Below are positions 44,740 to 53,752 of a stretch of DNA of 64,000 nucleotides, one piece after another. The position numbers and the translations under genes are program-made. Positions within the stretch are counted from its first letter, which is position 1; every line of letters starts with the position of its first letter. The stretch comes from Enchytraeus crypticus (Eukaryota; Annelida; Clitellata; Enchytraeida; Enchytraeidae): positions 1,187,001 to 1,251,000 of the forward strand of contig CAJHZI010000517.1 of NCBI GenBank assembly GCA_905160935.1, written 5' to 3'. Under the pieces are notes generated by a model. That model ran no database searches. It saw only the letters and a list, made by a program, of their open reading frames with translations, and was not told the origin of the DNA.

Positions 44740-44846
44740 ACTTCCCCCAATTTTTAAACTCATTCAAATCTCTTAAACCGCTAAGCAACTTTGATATAAT
44801 AAAAAAATGTAAAGAGCTAAATGTAAAAAATTTAAAAGGTGTATTC

Positions 44847-45173
44847 ATGCGAGATGAGCTAAAGGGATCAGTTAGTAATAACGAAAGTTTAATTCTTAAT
44901 ATTGATGACAGCGAAGGGAACGGGACCCATTGGGTATTTCTTTATAGTAAGAATGGCAAATGTCTATATTTTGATAGTTACGGCTTCATACCTCCAACAG
45001 AAGTTCAACATTATTGTAAAGGAAAGGAAAATTATTTTAACACTTTTAAAATTCAAGCACCAAACGAAGTCATCTGCGGTCATTACTGTATTTACGTGCT
45101 AGATAAACTGAACAATGGGAGTCTATTCAAGGATGTATTAGATGAATTATACGAAAGAAACAATTTAAAATAA
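44847..45173 (+). CDS. Polinton adenain-like cysteine protease, arm A
   Basis: The catalytic order of the adenain/Ulp1 (C48) family is visible: His in GNGTHWVFLYSK, Asp in KCLYFDSYGF, Gln/Cys in VICGHYCIYVLDKL. These proteases mature capsid proteins. Similarity to the family continues a little upstream of the first ATG, so the start is uncertain. It lies between the hydrophobic minor virion protein and the packaging ATPase, the usual neighbourhood. Confidence 0.82.
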   Translation: MRDELKGSVSNNESLILNIDDSEGNGTHWVFLYSKNGKCLYFDSYGFIPPTEVQHYCKGKENYFNTFKIQAPNEVICGHYCIYVLDKLNNGSLFKDVLDELYERNNLK

Positions 45174-45189
45174 TAACTACTACATAAAA

Positions 45190-45918
45190 ATGGTAGACTT
45201 GAATACTAACTATTCGAAAATTTATCAAAGAATTTACGGTAGCAACTATGAGAGCAAGCATCACGATATATTTCCTAAAAATATATTTATGATACTAGCT
45301 GGCAGCACCGATTGTGGCAAGACAAATCTAATGATGAACTGCATTATGAAAAAATTAGTGTACTATGATGATATGATGGTGTACACAATGACACCCGATC
45401 AAGACGCGTATAAATTCCTTCGGGATTGTAATGATGAATCAAGGAAGAAGTCTAAAACAAGTTAAGATATTGTTACTTTTCACAACCCAGATGATGGAAT
45501 AGTTCACCCTTCTGACCTCGATAGAAATAAAACACATATTGTAATATTTGATGACGTCATGAATGAAAATCAGAAAGATATGACAGATTACTTCTGTCAG
45601 GGTCGACATAATAATGCGAATGTATTCTATTTATGTCAGAGCATTCATAAGCTGAAAAAACATGGAATTCGACAAAATGCTAATATTTTTATTCTATTTC
45701 GACACGATAAAAAATCGCTTAAATATTTCTATGACACTCACGTAAGTGGTGATATGTCATTTGAAGAGTTTGAAAAAATATGTAATGAAGCTTGGATGAA
45801 TAAGCACGGTTACGTTGTTGTAAATCTGTGGGAGGAACCCGAATGTGGTAGATATTTGTTAAATTACAATGCAATGTACATACCTGAAAAATATCTAATA
45901 ATACCTAATAGTACCTAA
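45190..45918 (+). pseudogene. Polinton genome-packaging ATPase (FtsK/HerA-type), arm A
   Basis: A P-loop region lies near residues 35-45 and a Walker B stretch (HIVIFDDVMNE) near residue 120. The C-terminal half contains FYLCQSIHKLKKHGIRQNAN, an arginine-rich region typical of A32-like packaging ATPases of Polintons and large DNA viruses. The enzyme pumps the genome into the capsid. This copy is broken; the arm B counterpart looks whole. It starts 16 bp after the protease stop. Confidence 0.85.
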
Positions 45919-46022
45919 TAATACCTAATAATATCTAAAAATACCTAATAATACATAAAAATACCTAATAATACATAAAAATACCTAATAATACATAAAA
46001 ATACCTAATAATACCTAATAAA
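45897..46022. repeat. TACCTAATAA/TACATAAAAA tandem repeat, arm A
   Basis: About 12 short AT-rich units between the ATPase and the next gene, beginning inside the last codons of the ATPase. The mirror region of arm B (61,407-61,540) has the same array. Confidence 0.85.
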
Positions 46023-46043
46023 TAAATATATGTATGTAATAAA

Positions 46044-46904
46044 ATGATGGTGGAGTTTGATATTAACCGGTATAATAAGGCCAAGAACAAAGTCAAACAA
46101 ATGTTTCTGAATGAGAAACTAGGCAATCAACAGTCATATGAGAGTCAAGCAAAGTTATTCAAACCGTTAATCGACACTACAAAGGAAACGGCTCAAATTC
46201 TAGAACAAAAGATTGTCGACAACAAACAAAACTTGAGTGATATTTTAGTTCCATTTACTAATCAATTGATGCGTTCAAATGATCAGAGAGAGGCTATACA
46301 GGCAATGCCATTTTATGATTCACCTATTCCTGAACGTGAATCCACACCAAGGAGGGATCCTGTAATTATTAATTTAGACAAGAATCTCAATGAAAGTGAT
46401 CGAGAGAATCTAGATCTGCTCGACCTGAAACTTCCAAGTGAAGTCTATAAAAATAATGAAATTGAAGCAACATTAAAGGAGATTCAAACGCATAATAGAC
46501 GAAAAGGGCAGTTTTTAGGAAACAACAGTAAAAAGACTCCAGCTGAGAAAACGATATGCGAGTCTCAACAGAAAACACTGGAAAAATACAAGAGCATATT
46601 GACTAAGGTAAAAGCAGGGAGTGAACTCGGCGGAGAAGGACTTAAGAAGAAGAAGAGAAAACTTGTAATGCCTGCAGGTAAACAAAAACGTGGACGAGGT
46701 AGACCAAAAGGAGATCAAGTTGTACACTATGAAAATCCAGATCAATTGGTCCATCTGCTGGTGGAAAATCTTGCAGCTCTAGAAGCTGGAAACAATGGAG
46801 CAGACAATACCGCAGTTGGTATATTGGATGAACTGCTAAGAATTGGTGCAATCACCAAGGGGAAATATGATGATATATATAAAAACCATTTCGAAATTCT
46901 CTAA
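46044..46904 (+). CDS. Polinton AT-hook/coiled-coil protein, arm A
   Basis: 286 residues, highly charged. The N-terminal third is helical and probably coiled-coil (INRYNKAKNKVKQMFLNEKL, SQAKLFKPLIDTTKETAQIL). A Pro/Arg-rich segment (PIPERESTPRRDP) follows, then a basic stretch (GLKKKKRKLVMPAGKQK), an AT hook (KRGRGRPKGD) and an acidic/hydrophobic C-terminal domain of about 70 residues. A DNA- or core-binding virion protein is plausible. No family name is assigned. Its C-terminal domain differs markedly from the arm B copy while the rest is almost the same. Looks whole. Confidence 0.55.
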   Translation: MMVEFDINRYNKAKNKVKQMFLNEKLGNQQSYESQAKLFKPLIDTTKETAQILEQKIVDNKQNLSDILVPFTNQLMRSNDQREAIQAMPFYDSPIPERESTPRRDPVIINLDKNLNESDRENLDLLDLKLPSEVYKNNEIEATLKEIQTHNRRKGQFLGNNSKKTPAEKTICESQQKTLEKYKSILTKVKAGSELGGEGLKKKKRKLVMPAGKQKRGRGRPKGDQVVHYENPDQLVHLLVENLAALEAGNNGADNTAVGILDELLRIGAITKGKYDDIYKNHFEIL

Positions 46905-46942
46905 AATATCCAGTTTAAAATTTAATCCTGCTATAAAAAAAA

Positions 46943-47672
46943 TGGCGAAATTAACTCTGTCGAGCACGTCAACAGATTTTACTACATATCTGCACCCTCC
47001 AATAAGTTTGGATCCTAAGAAAAAGTACGAAGTAGCATTTATATCTCTGATGACGTACAATTCAATTCCTAACATCACGGAAGCAAACAATAAATTTAAA
47101 TATTACACCGACGGTGGAAGTACTTGGAAAATAATCACGCTTTCAAAAGGTGCTTACGAATTAAAAGATATTAACGCTACGATTCAAAGGGAAATGCGAG
47201 GAAACGGTGACTACGATACAATTAATGAAAAATATTACATAAATATAAGTCATTTAATTTTCAAAACAATTTTGACTATATCACACGAAAGTACATGGTT
47301 GACTTTGGAATTGACAATTCATTAGGGTCTACTCTAGGATTCACCGATGAAAAACTGTCAAATGGAACTCATCTGTCTCCCAACATAATTGATATAGAAA
47401 AAGTCAATTCGATACAAGTCCATTGCGATATTGCTATTGGTAACTATCTTAATGGTAAAAGATCTAATGTTATTCATACATTCACACAGAGAGTAAATCC
47501 AGGCTATAAAATCATAGAGAATCCTACTCCTGAATTGATATTTTTACCAATAGTTAATAGGCTTGAAATTGATAGTATAAAACTGCGGCTGACCGATCAA
47601 GACATCAAACTTATCGATCTGATGGGTGAAGGACTTACTATTGTATTACTAATTAGAGAAAAATCTAATTAA
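46943..47672 (+). pseudogene. Polinton penton (minor capsid) protein, arm A
   Basis: The N-terminus AKLTLSSTSTDFTTYLHPPI followed by LDPKKKYEVAFISLMTYNS is the standard opening of the Polinton penton, a single jelly-roll protein that fills the capsid vertices. Further family landmarks are KGAYELKDINATIQ, FTDEKLSNGTHLSPN, INSIQVHCD-like and the end LTIVLLIREK. The 3' neighbours (small hydrophobic protein, then major capsid protein) fit. Broken in this arm; the arm B copy looks whole. Confidence 0.8.
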
Positions 47673-47693
47673 AAATATATTGTATTTAGTAAA

Positions 47694-47981
47694 ATGATTG
47701 TCAAAGAGAAATGCAAAGCATACAGTTCAAAACAAACTATGGTACATGGACGGGGATTTGTCGATACACTGAAAGATATGGGTTCGTACGTCTATCAGAA
47801 TAAAGATTTAATTGCAAAGCCAATGTTAGGAGCAGTAGGTGATATTGCTGCATTCGGTTTGACAGAGGGCGGCAAAGCATTAATTAGAAAGATAGCAAGC
47901 AAAAAGTAGTCGTCTAACTCCAGAATCGGAACAGATACTAGAACAACTACAAAAATCGGGCAGTGGATTAAAACGATTTTA
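47694..47981 (+). pseudogene. Polinton small hydrophobic protein, arm A
   Basis: A small gene between penton and major capsid protein. The readable core (GRGFVDTLKDMGSYVYQNKD, then LIAKPMLGAVGDIAAFGLTE and GGKALIRK) has an amphipathic-to-hydrophobic centre and a basic end, like small core or membrane-active virion proteins. Function not known. The copies in the two arms are not equally preserved. Confidence 0.45.
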
Positions 47982-48000
47982 GTTTAAAAAATTTCGTACA

Positions 48001-48011
48001 TATATAAAATG
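48001..48011 (+). promoter_or_regulatory. TATATAAAATG start-codon motif (MCP, arm A)
   Basis: TATATAAA fused directly to the major capsid protein ATG; the same in arm B at 59,423-59,433. Confidence 0.6.
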
Positions 48012-49388
48012 GAAACTGAATTGCCAAACGAAATTTTCACACAACCATCGTCAATAATTGTTGACAATAGTGTAGAAAGTTGTCAATACTCGTCTTTTAT
48101 TCCACAGACTAAAGCGGACTTTGATTCTAATGGTCATGTTATTGAAATTGATATTCCTGCAAGTGATTCGTATTACAACCCAGCTAAAAGCTTCCTTAAA
48201 ATAAAGGAAAAATTAGTTCGAAATGACAATGGCAATGCTTTTGATAGAACAGCTCAAATAGCTTTGATAAATAATGCTATTCCTTACTTCTTTGAAAATA
48301 TTGAATATATTCTAGGAGGTAAATCAATTGAAATATTACGTTATCCAGGACAGACTACGTCAATGTTGGGTTATCTGTCTTATCCTGACGATTTCAATTG
48401 CAGCGCGGGATTGAATCAAAGTTGGAGAAAGGACACTAATGTTGGCGCAGTATCCTCCAAATATAGACAATCTCCAGCAGTTGCACCAGGCGGCGACATT
48501 GCTGCCAATCTTTTTACACCGCAAGAAAATCCAGATTACAATGAAGGATTTGCGATTCGCCGACAACTTCTAATGAACAACGATGCGCCAGGTCAATTTT
48601 CATTCAACATTCCATTTTCGCATCTATTTGGATTTTCCGATTACAACAAAGTACTTTACAATTTGCGACATACGTTGCGACTCACTAGAACGCCTAGCAC
48701 ATCAGCAATTCATAAAGCGAATAACGTTTTTGAAGGTAAAGTTTCACTAACGGATATTAGGTGGATGGTACCAAGAATAAAACCGTCATTTGAAATGATA
48801 ACTTCACTGCGAGAGTCTGTTGTAAGTAAAAGGAAAATTCCAGTAAGTTTTAGCAGAAGAACTGACCAAAAAACTATAGTTACGCACGATGTACAGGAAT
48901 TTGAATGGATGATCAATAGAGACGCTGGAAGTAAAAAGCATAGATGGATAATTGTTGGATTTCAAACTGACAAATCAAGAACACAGGAACAAAATCCAGC
49001 TGTGTTTGATCACCTTAACTTGACTAGTGCTTTTGTTGAATTGAATGATCAGAGATATCCTGCAGATGAACCGAGAATAAACTTTGCTACAAATGACTAT
49101 GTAGATTTCTGCGCTATGGCGGATGAATTTAAGAAGGAACACTTTGGTTTTAATCATTTAATTGGAGGTACACAGATCGATATGATGAATTACAAAAAGC
49201 TATTTCCACTTGTAGTCTTTGATGTAAGACATCAGAGTGAAAGAATCAAAACTGATGTTATGAATATGAAACTTAATTTTAAATTTAGTCAAAATGTTCC
49301 AGAACATACTCATATGTATGTTACGATACTTTCCGATAGAGTGATGTACCTAACATCCGATGGTCAGACTCCGATTATTATAGATTAA
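48009..49388 (+). CDS. Polinton major capsid protein (double jelly-roll), arm A
   Basis: 459 residues, the normal size for the Polinton double jelly-roll capsid protein. Family landmarks include QTKADFDSNGHVIEIDIPAS, the middle SFNIPFSHLFGFSDYNKVL followed by YNLRHTLRLTR, and the end MYVTILSDRVMYLTSDGQTP. Trimers of this protein would build the icosahedral shell, with the penton at the vertices. It follows the small hydrophobic gene and precedes the zinc-ribbon/PLA2-like gene. Looks whole. Confidence 0.92.
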   Translation: METELPNEIFTQPSSIIVDNSVESCQYSSFIPQTKADFDSNGHVIEIDIPASDSYYNPAKSFLKIKEKLVRNDNGNAFDRTAQIALINNAIPYFFENIEYILGGKSIEILRYPGQTTSMLGYLSYPDDFNCSAGLNQSWRKDTNVGAVSSKYRQSPAVAPGGDIAANLFTPQENPDYNEGFAIRRQLLMNNDAPGQFSFNIPFSHLFGFSDYNKVLYNLRHTLRLTRTPSTSAIHKANNVFEGKVSLTDIRWMVPRIKPSFEMITSLRESVVSKRKIPVSFSRRTDQKTIVTHDVQEFEWMINRDAGSKKHRWIIVGFQTDKSRTQEQNPAVFDHLNLTSAFVELNDQRYPADEPRINFATNDYVDFCAMADEFKKEHFGFNHLIGGTQIDMMNYKKLFPLVVFDVRHQSERIKTDVMNMKLNFKFSQNVPEHTHMYVTILSDRVMYLTSDGQTPIIID

Positions 49389-49442
49389 TAAGTTTTCTAA
49401 TATGAAAATTATGTCATAAAATTTTATAATGTAATTTTAAAA

Positions 49443-49973
49443 ATGTACTGCTTGAAATGTAAAAGGAAAACTGATTCTACACAGACGCAGGAAAGGTTAA
49501 CTGCTAATAATAGAAAACAGCAATTTGCTATTTGTGGAGTGTGTGGAAGTAAAAAGTCAAAATTTGTCTCGGGTCAGGGTGTGTTTAATAATGTGTTATC
49601 GGCAGTTGGAAATACAGTTGGAGAACTACATTTACCTGCCAGACGTGGAGAGTACGTACCTAACGGTTCATTTAATAATCTCAACAAGTATTCGTACTGC
49701 GGTCCAGGCACAAAGTACGAACTGAGAAATCGCGAAGGTTATCAGGGTATAAATGAGTTGGATGGAATGTGTAAATTGCACGACCAGTTTTATACTGCAA
49801 ATACCGATACAGCGAGCAGAAATATAAGCGACGAAGCTTTGGCTCATCGAGCATACGAAATTGCTAATGATTCAAGATTTGATAGTGCACAAAGAAATAT
49901 GGCTCGATTTGTATACCACATCATGAAAAATAAGGCAAAGTTTGGTCTTGGTGTTGAGTCAAAAAACGAATAG
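49443..49973 (+). CDS. Polinton zinc-ribbon plus PLA2-like protein, arm A
   Basis: The N-terminus MYCLKCKRKTDS with a second pair CGVCGSKKSKF forms a four-cysteine zinc ribbon of the DUF5679 kind found in Polintons and large DNA viruses. The C-terminal half has YSYCGPGTKYELRNR (the Y.GPG calcium loop) and LDGMCKLHDQFY (the HD..Y catalytic helix) of phospholipase A2 as in parvovirus VP1. A virion PLA2 would help cross the endosome membrane; this role is inferred from parvoviruses. Looks whole here. It lies just upstream of the integrase. Confidence 0.72.
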   Translation: MYCLKCKRKTDSTQTQERLTANNRKQQFAICGVCGSKKSKFVSGQGVFNNVLSAVGNTVGELHLPARRGEYVPNGSFNNLNKYSYCGPGTKYELRNREGYQGINELDGMCKLHDQFYTANTDTASRNISDEALAHRAYEIANDSRFDSAQRNMARFVYHIMKNKAKFGLGVESKNE

Positions 49974-49996
49974 AGGGGTCCAGCGAAGAAAGAGGT

Positions 49997-50952
49997 TTGA
50001 AGCGAAACGTTGGACCCTTTGAAGAATTGGCTAGAGAATTACACAAACCGATTCGCAGAAAATTTACAAGACGACAAGTTCACGTGTTTGAAGTTGATGA
50101 GATATGGGGAGCAGATTTAATCGAAATGCAGGAGTGGAGTAGAGTAAATAAGGGCTACAGATACATGCTTAACGTCATTGATGTGTTTTCCAAGTATGCG
50201 TGGAGCATTCCGTTGAAAGACAAGAGAGGTGAAACAACTGCAGAGGCATTTAAACAAATAGTGCATCGTCGGGAAGACAGCCTAAACATTTATGGGTTGA
50301 TCAGGGTAAGGAATTTTACAACAAAAACTTGGATGATTGGTTAAAGAAACTTGATATTAATAGATACTCTACATTTGGTGAACATAAATCAGCAGTCGTC
50401 GAACGATTCAATAGAAGTATCAAGGAAAAGATGTGGAAAAGATTTACTGCGGAAAATACGAGAAATTGGATTGATATGATTGACGATTTAATTGCAGAGT
50501 ATAACAACACGAAACATTCGACTGTAAAAATGACTCCAATTGAGGCGAGTAAAAAGGAAAACGAAGCATTTATAATTAACAGTAGGAAGTATAGAAATTT
50601 GGAAACGAATCGAAAATTTGAGGTTGGCGATAGAGTTAGAATTAGTCGGATTAAGGGTGTGTTTGAAAAGGGATTCCTACCCAATTGGTCTGAAGCGGTG
50701 TACAAGATATCCAAAGTGCAATACACATCCCCGATCACTTATAAATTGACAGATTCGTTAGGCGAAGAGATAGAAGGAGGTTTTTACGCAGAAGAATTGC
50801 AGAAGACAAATCAAGAAAATTATAGAATTGAAAAGGTTCTACAACGGAAAAAGATTAAAGGTGTGGAACATGCCTTGGTTAAATGGGTGGGTTACAACAA
50901 GAAATTTAATGAATGGATTCCCATATCTAATTTACAAAATTTAGATTCATAA
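49997..50952 (+). pseudogene. Polinton integrase with chromodomain, arm A
   Basis: A retrovirus-type DDE integrase core is visible: DEIWGADLIEMQEW (first Asp), a second Asp region and AVVERFNRSIKEKMWK (Glu). A C-terminal chromodomain reads YRIEKVLQRKKIKGVEHALV, then KWVGYNKKFNEWIP. It would insert the element and may direct it to modified chromatin. Broken in this arm; the arm B copy looks whole. In both arms the first codon is unclear, since no ATG opens the conserved region. Confidence 0.85.
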
Positions 50953-50981
50953 AAAATTTATATTTAAATACTTTCTTGGAC

Positions 50982-50992
50982 TATATAAAATG
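50982..50992 (+). promoter_or_regulatory. TATATAAAATG start-codon motif (small gene, arm A)
   Basis: TATATAAA fused to the ATG; the mirror gene in arm B has it at 56,457-56,467. Confidence 0.55.
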
Positions 50993-51322
50993 ACAACTAC
51001 AAACTCAAACTCAGAAATAATCAAGTTTCAAAATCTCAAAGTTGAAGATAAATATATTGTAATGGGATTGAAACCTATACACACAAAATTCGGCAAATCA
51101 TATATTCTGTACGTTATACAAAATGAGGGTGAAATCCCTAAAAAAATGTGGTCCACAAAAAAGATTAATGAATATATTAAAGAGGAAGAGTTGGAAATGG
51201 ACCATGAAAGATTTGAGTTTACGGTAAGAGAAATCAATAACGGAAAATATAAGGGAATGCTGTATGCAGAGATTGATGGTTTCAATACAGACAAAGATGA
51301 TCCTGAAGTTGTTTGGTTTTAG
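50990..51322 (+). CDS. Polinton small conserved protein, possibly OB-like, arm A
   Basis: 110 residues, predicted mostly beta from its alternating pattern (KYIVMGLKPIHTKFGKSYIL, FEFTVREINNGKYKGMLYAE), ending in an acidic tail NTDKDDPE. Its size and beta pattern would suit a single-strand DNA-binding OB fold, which a protein-primed replication system needs, but no defining motif is seen. It is convergent with the polymerase gene and is one of the least similar genes between arms. Looks whole. Confidence 0.45.
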   Translation: MTTTNSNSEIIKFQNLKVEDKYIVMGLKPIHTKFGKSYILYVIQNEGEIPKKMWSTKKINEYIKEEELEMDHERFEFTVREINNGKYKGMLYAEIDGFNTDKDDPEVVWF

Positions 51323-51394
51323 AGAATTATTTTGAAACCAAATGTGGTTTGAAAATATTAATAAAAATTACATTTTATATATTTAAGCTATAAT

Positions 51395-51422
51395 GTTTGC
51401 CCCCCTCACGAGGGGGGCAAAC
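51395..51422. terminator. GC-rich hairpin between convergent genes, arm A
   Basis: GTTTGCCCCCC and GGGGGGCAAAC pair around a short loop in otherwise AT-rich DNA, between the 3' ends of the small gene and the polymerase. The 22-bp flank TTTATATATTTAAGCTATAATG is repeated directly on both sides. Position suggests a two-way transcription end or insulating element; this is inferred. Confidence 0.5.
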
Positions 51423-51442
51423 TTTATCCATAAAAATATGTT

Positions 51443-53726
51443 TTATATATTTAAGCTATAATGTCCGTAAGCTAGAGTGTGCACGCCATCGTCCATGATT
51501 ACTCGCTTATCGTCATCTGCGCTGAGAGCAACTTTATTGACTTCCTCAGTATAGACATCGTGCAAGCGTGATCTAATAACGTTCATGCTTCTAGAATGGT
51601 AATTTTTCTCAAACAGACAATCTCTGTAATCATCATGTGTTATTGTCCTCTCAACAACATTCTTCTTGACACCTTTACATTTCTTGTGCTCCTCATCTGC
51701 TAATTTGTAAGAGTACAACTTTGCTCTCAATCCAACAAATTCTTCAATTTCCTTTCCACAAGCTTCGTCTTTAAACATTCCAATGACTTTCTTGTTAACT
51801 CCAGTCTTAATGCCTGATGGATGAACTCTCGGATAATCGCTAGTGTCAAATCTGCGTTCGACGTCATTAGATATGTCTGCGTAAAAATCTTCCGTCTGTA
51901 TTTCGTACATCAACGAATCCGTGTCTGTAAACAACAGCTTGGCTTTATCATTGTATTTTTCCTTTATGTAATTATAGTGAAATTCGTACATTAAAGTTTT
52001 ACTTAAATCTAATATTGCCATACCTAGGTAGATTGGCTTATTATACAGCAATTTAGTTTTCCTCATGTGGACGCCGACAAGATTTTCGTCAAATATCACT
52101 GTTCGGTCATAGTACGGCTTTGCAGCCAATTTAACAGCCTTTTCTCTATTATCAACCAATCTGAAATCTATCCTATTTTCAATATTCTCCATCGTTTTTC
52201 CAAAAACGCTATTGTTCATTAGTTTAAAGAAATCTTTCTCAAAGTCGTTGGCAGCCTTAGTGCGTAGCTGTGTATTTAAATCGATGTAAGTTTTAAGCCA
52301 TGGACTTTCTTCAAATTTTATGCCTCTGTGTATTTTGGTAATTTTCAGTCACATACTTTCGTACAGTTTCAAATTCTCGTAATGTAATGTGTACTTTGTT
52401 TTATCATTCAAATTCGGTATCAATTTCTCTACTTTATTCACTTTCACAATTTCGGGGGCTAAAGGATAGTCATTATGCAGGTCGTGCAGCGCTGCAGGAT
52501 ATTCCAAGTCAACTTCGAGGATACACTTCATTTCTTTCCAGTTCTCCAGTTCTTTTCTGTCATCCATTCGAACCCGTGTGTGGGTAGGGGCTTACTCATC
52601 GAGTAGCCATAAAGGTTATTCGAATCCAGGTATTTGATAAATTTGGAAGGATCATTAACGTTAAAATTCCCATCCATGTATTTATTATTAGCTTTTGAAT
52701 ATCGGTTTGAAATAGTGCTTACACCACCTCTTATTCCGTGCTTAATCATCAGCAGCATATCGTAATCGCTCAACAATTGGAGTTCAACTTTAGTTAATCT
52801 AACGCAGCATCCCAAGCTAGTCCTGGCGAGGTGTAGTACCACGCGGGATCTAATTTATAGTGGGTCATACATACATCTCTGAAATTTTCAAAGACATCTG
52901 CTAGTAAAAGCACATCAGATATATTGTACAAGTCGTGATAGTCTCGAAATGTTTTACAACCAAACTCTTTCCACACAGTCTCTGCGTGTTTATAGTCTTC
53001 ATCACTGATATTGGTATCGTTAAGTTTTGAGTAGAAAGCATCCTTTGGCGGTAGTTTAGTTTCATCAAGTCTTTCTGACGAACTAACATAATCGTACGGG
53101 TAAACTCCTTTTCTCAACAGCAAACCCAATTGCTTTCCAGAATACTTACTTGCAATATTCTTACACTGATCTTTACTTAGATTCTTTGAAAGTTTCTCAA
53201 GACTCGAAGCCATAAATCTAAAGCTATCGATAAACCGCAATTCTCGTTTCACTAGTACTTCTTTACCTGTTTTATTTATAAACTTGTCAACCAGCAATTC
53301 CCTAGAGAAACTGATGTACTTTTCTTCGTTACACGGAATACAATTAATTTGTCCCCCTGCCAACTTCTTTATAAATAAGTGACTGTCGTATCCTGATAAA
53401 TTGTGAAAAACTACTGGAAAGAATGTTGGAATTTTGTATTGTAAATTACATTTATCGTGTGCTGCTCTCGGAATTTGCCAGATAGATGACAGTGGTCTCT
53501 GACACGATCGTTACCCAACTCTTTTTCACAAATATGACATGATTTTGCGGCCTTGAATTTCTTCGCGGCAGATTCATCGAATATCATTGGTTTAGAAAAC
53601 TTGAACTGATTGTATATTTCTTTAATATTTTGCTCTAAAGTGTCAAAGAATATTTTAGCAACATCGTCATCATCATTCTTTGCAGTAAAAGTGACTGGAG
53701 CTTGCGAGTAAATGCTATCATCAAAA
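51443..53726 (-). pseudogene. Polinton protein-primed DNA polymerase B, arm A
   Basis: Family B polymerase of the protein-primed type. Visible landmarks in order are a Cys/His-rich region (CHICEKEL...RDHCHLSG), an exonuclease motif (FHNLSGYDSHLF), NISDVLLLADVFENF, motif A (DSNNLYGYSMSKPLP), motif B (LMNNSVFGKTMENIENR) and motif C (FTDTDSLMYEI). It replicates the linear element from its ends. Transcribed convergently to the integrase block and ending at the hairpin. The gene reaches the palindrome axis and is broken. Confidence 0.85.
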
Positions 53727-53752
53727 CACTTGATGATAGATTTATCGCAAGC
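53700..53752. repeat. Palindrome centre joining the two Polinton arms
   Basis: GCTTGCGAGTAAATGCTATC pairs with GATAGATTTATCGCAAGC around an AACAC-like centre. Mirror gene positions sum to about 107,420-107,450 across the whole region, which puts the axis near 53,726. The two polymerase genes meet here, 5' sides together. Arm-to-arm similarity is lower in the first 300-350 bp from the axis than further out. Confidence 0.85.

Larger units (their letters stand above)
41390..53726 (+). mobile_element. Polinton/Maverick element, arm A (fossil)
   Basis: A virus-like DNA element with a near-full Polinton gene set: tail-fibre-like protein, hydrophobic minor virion protein, protease, packaging ATPase, AT-hook protein, penton, major capsid protein, zinc-ribbon/PLA2-like protein, integrase and protein-primed DNA polymerase B. 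The left border is placed only roughly, at the AGCCTTG-rich stretch. The right side joins arm B at a palindrome axis near 53,726, and no terminal repeat is recognised there. The element is broken, with about five or six breaks, but most genes remain open, so it is young. Order runs from the fibre side (left) to the polymerase side (right). Confidence 0.92.
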
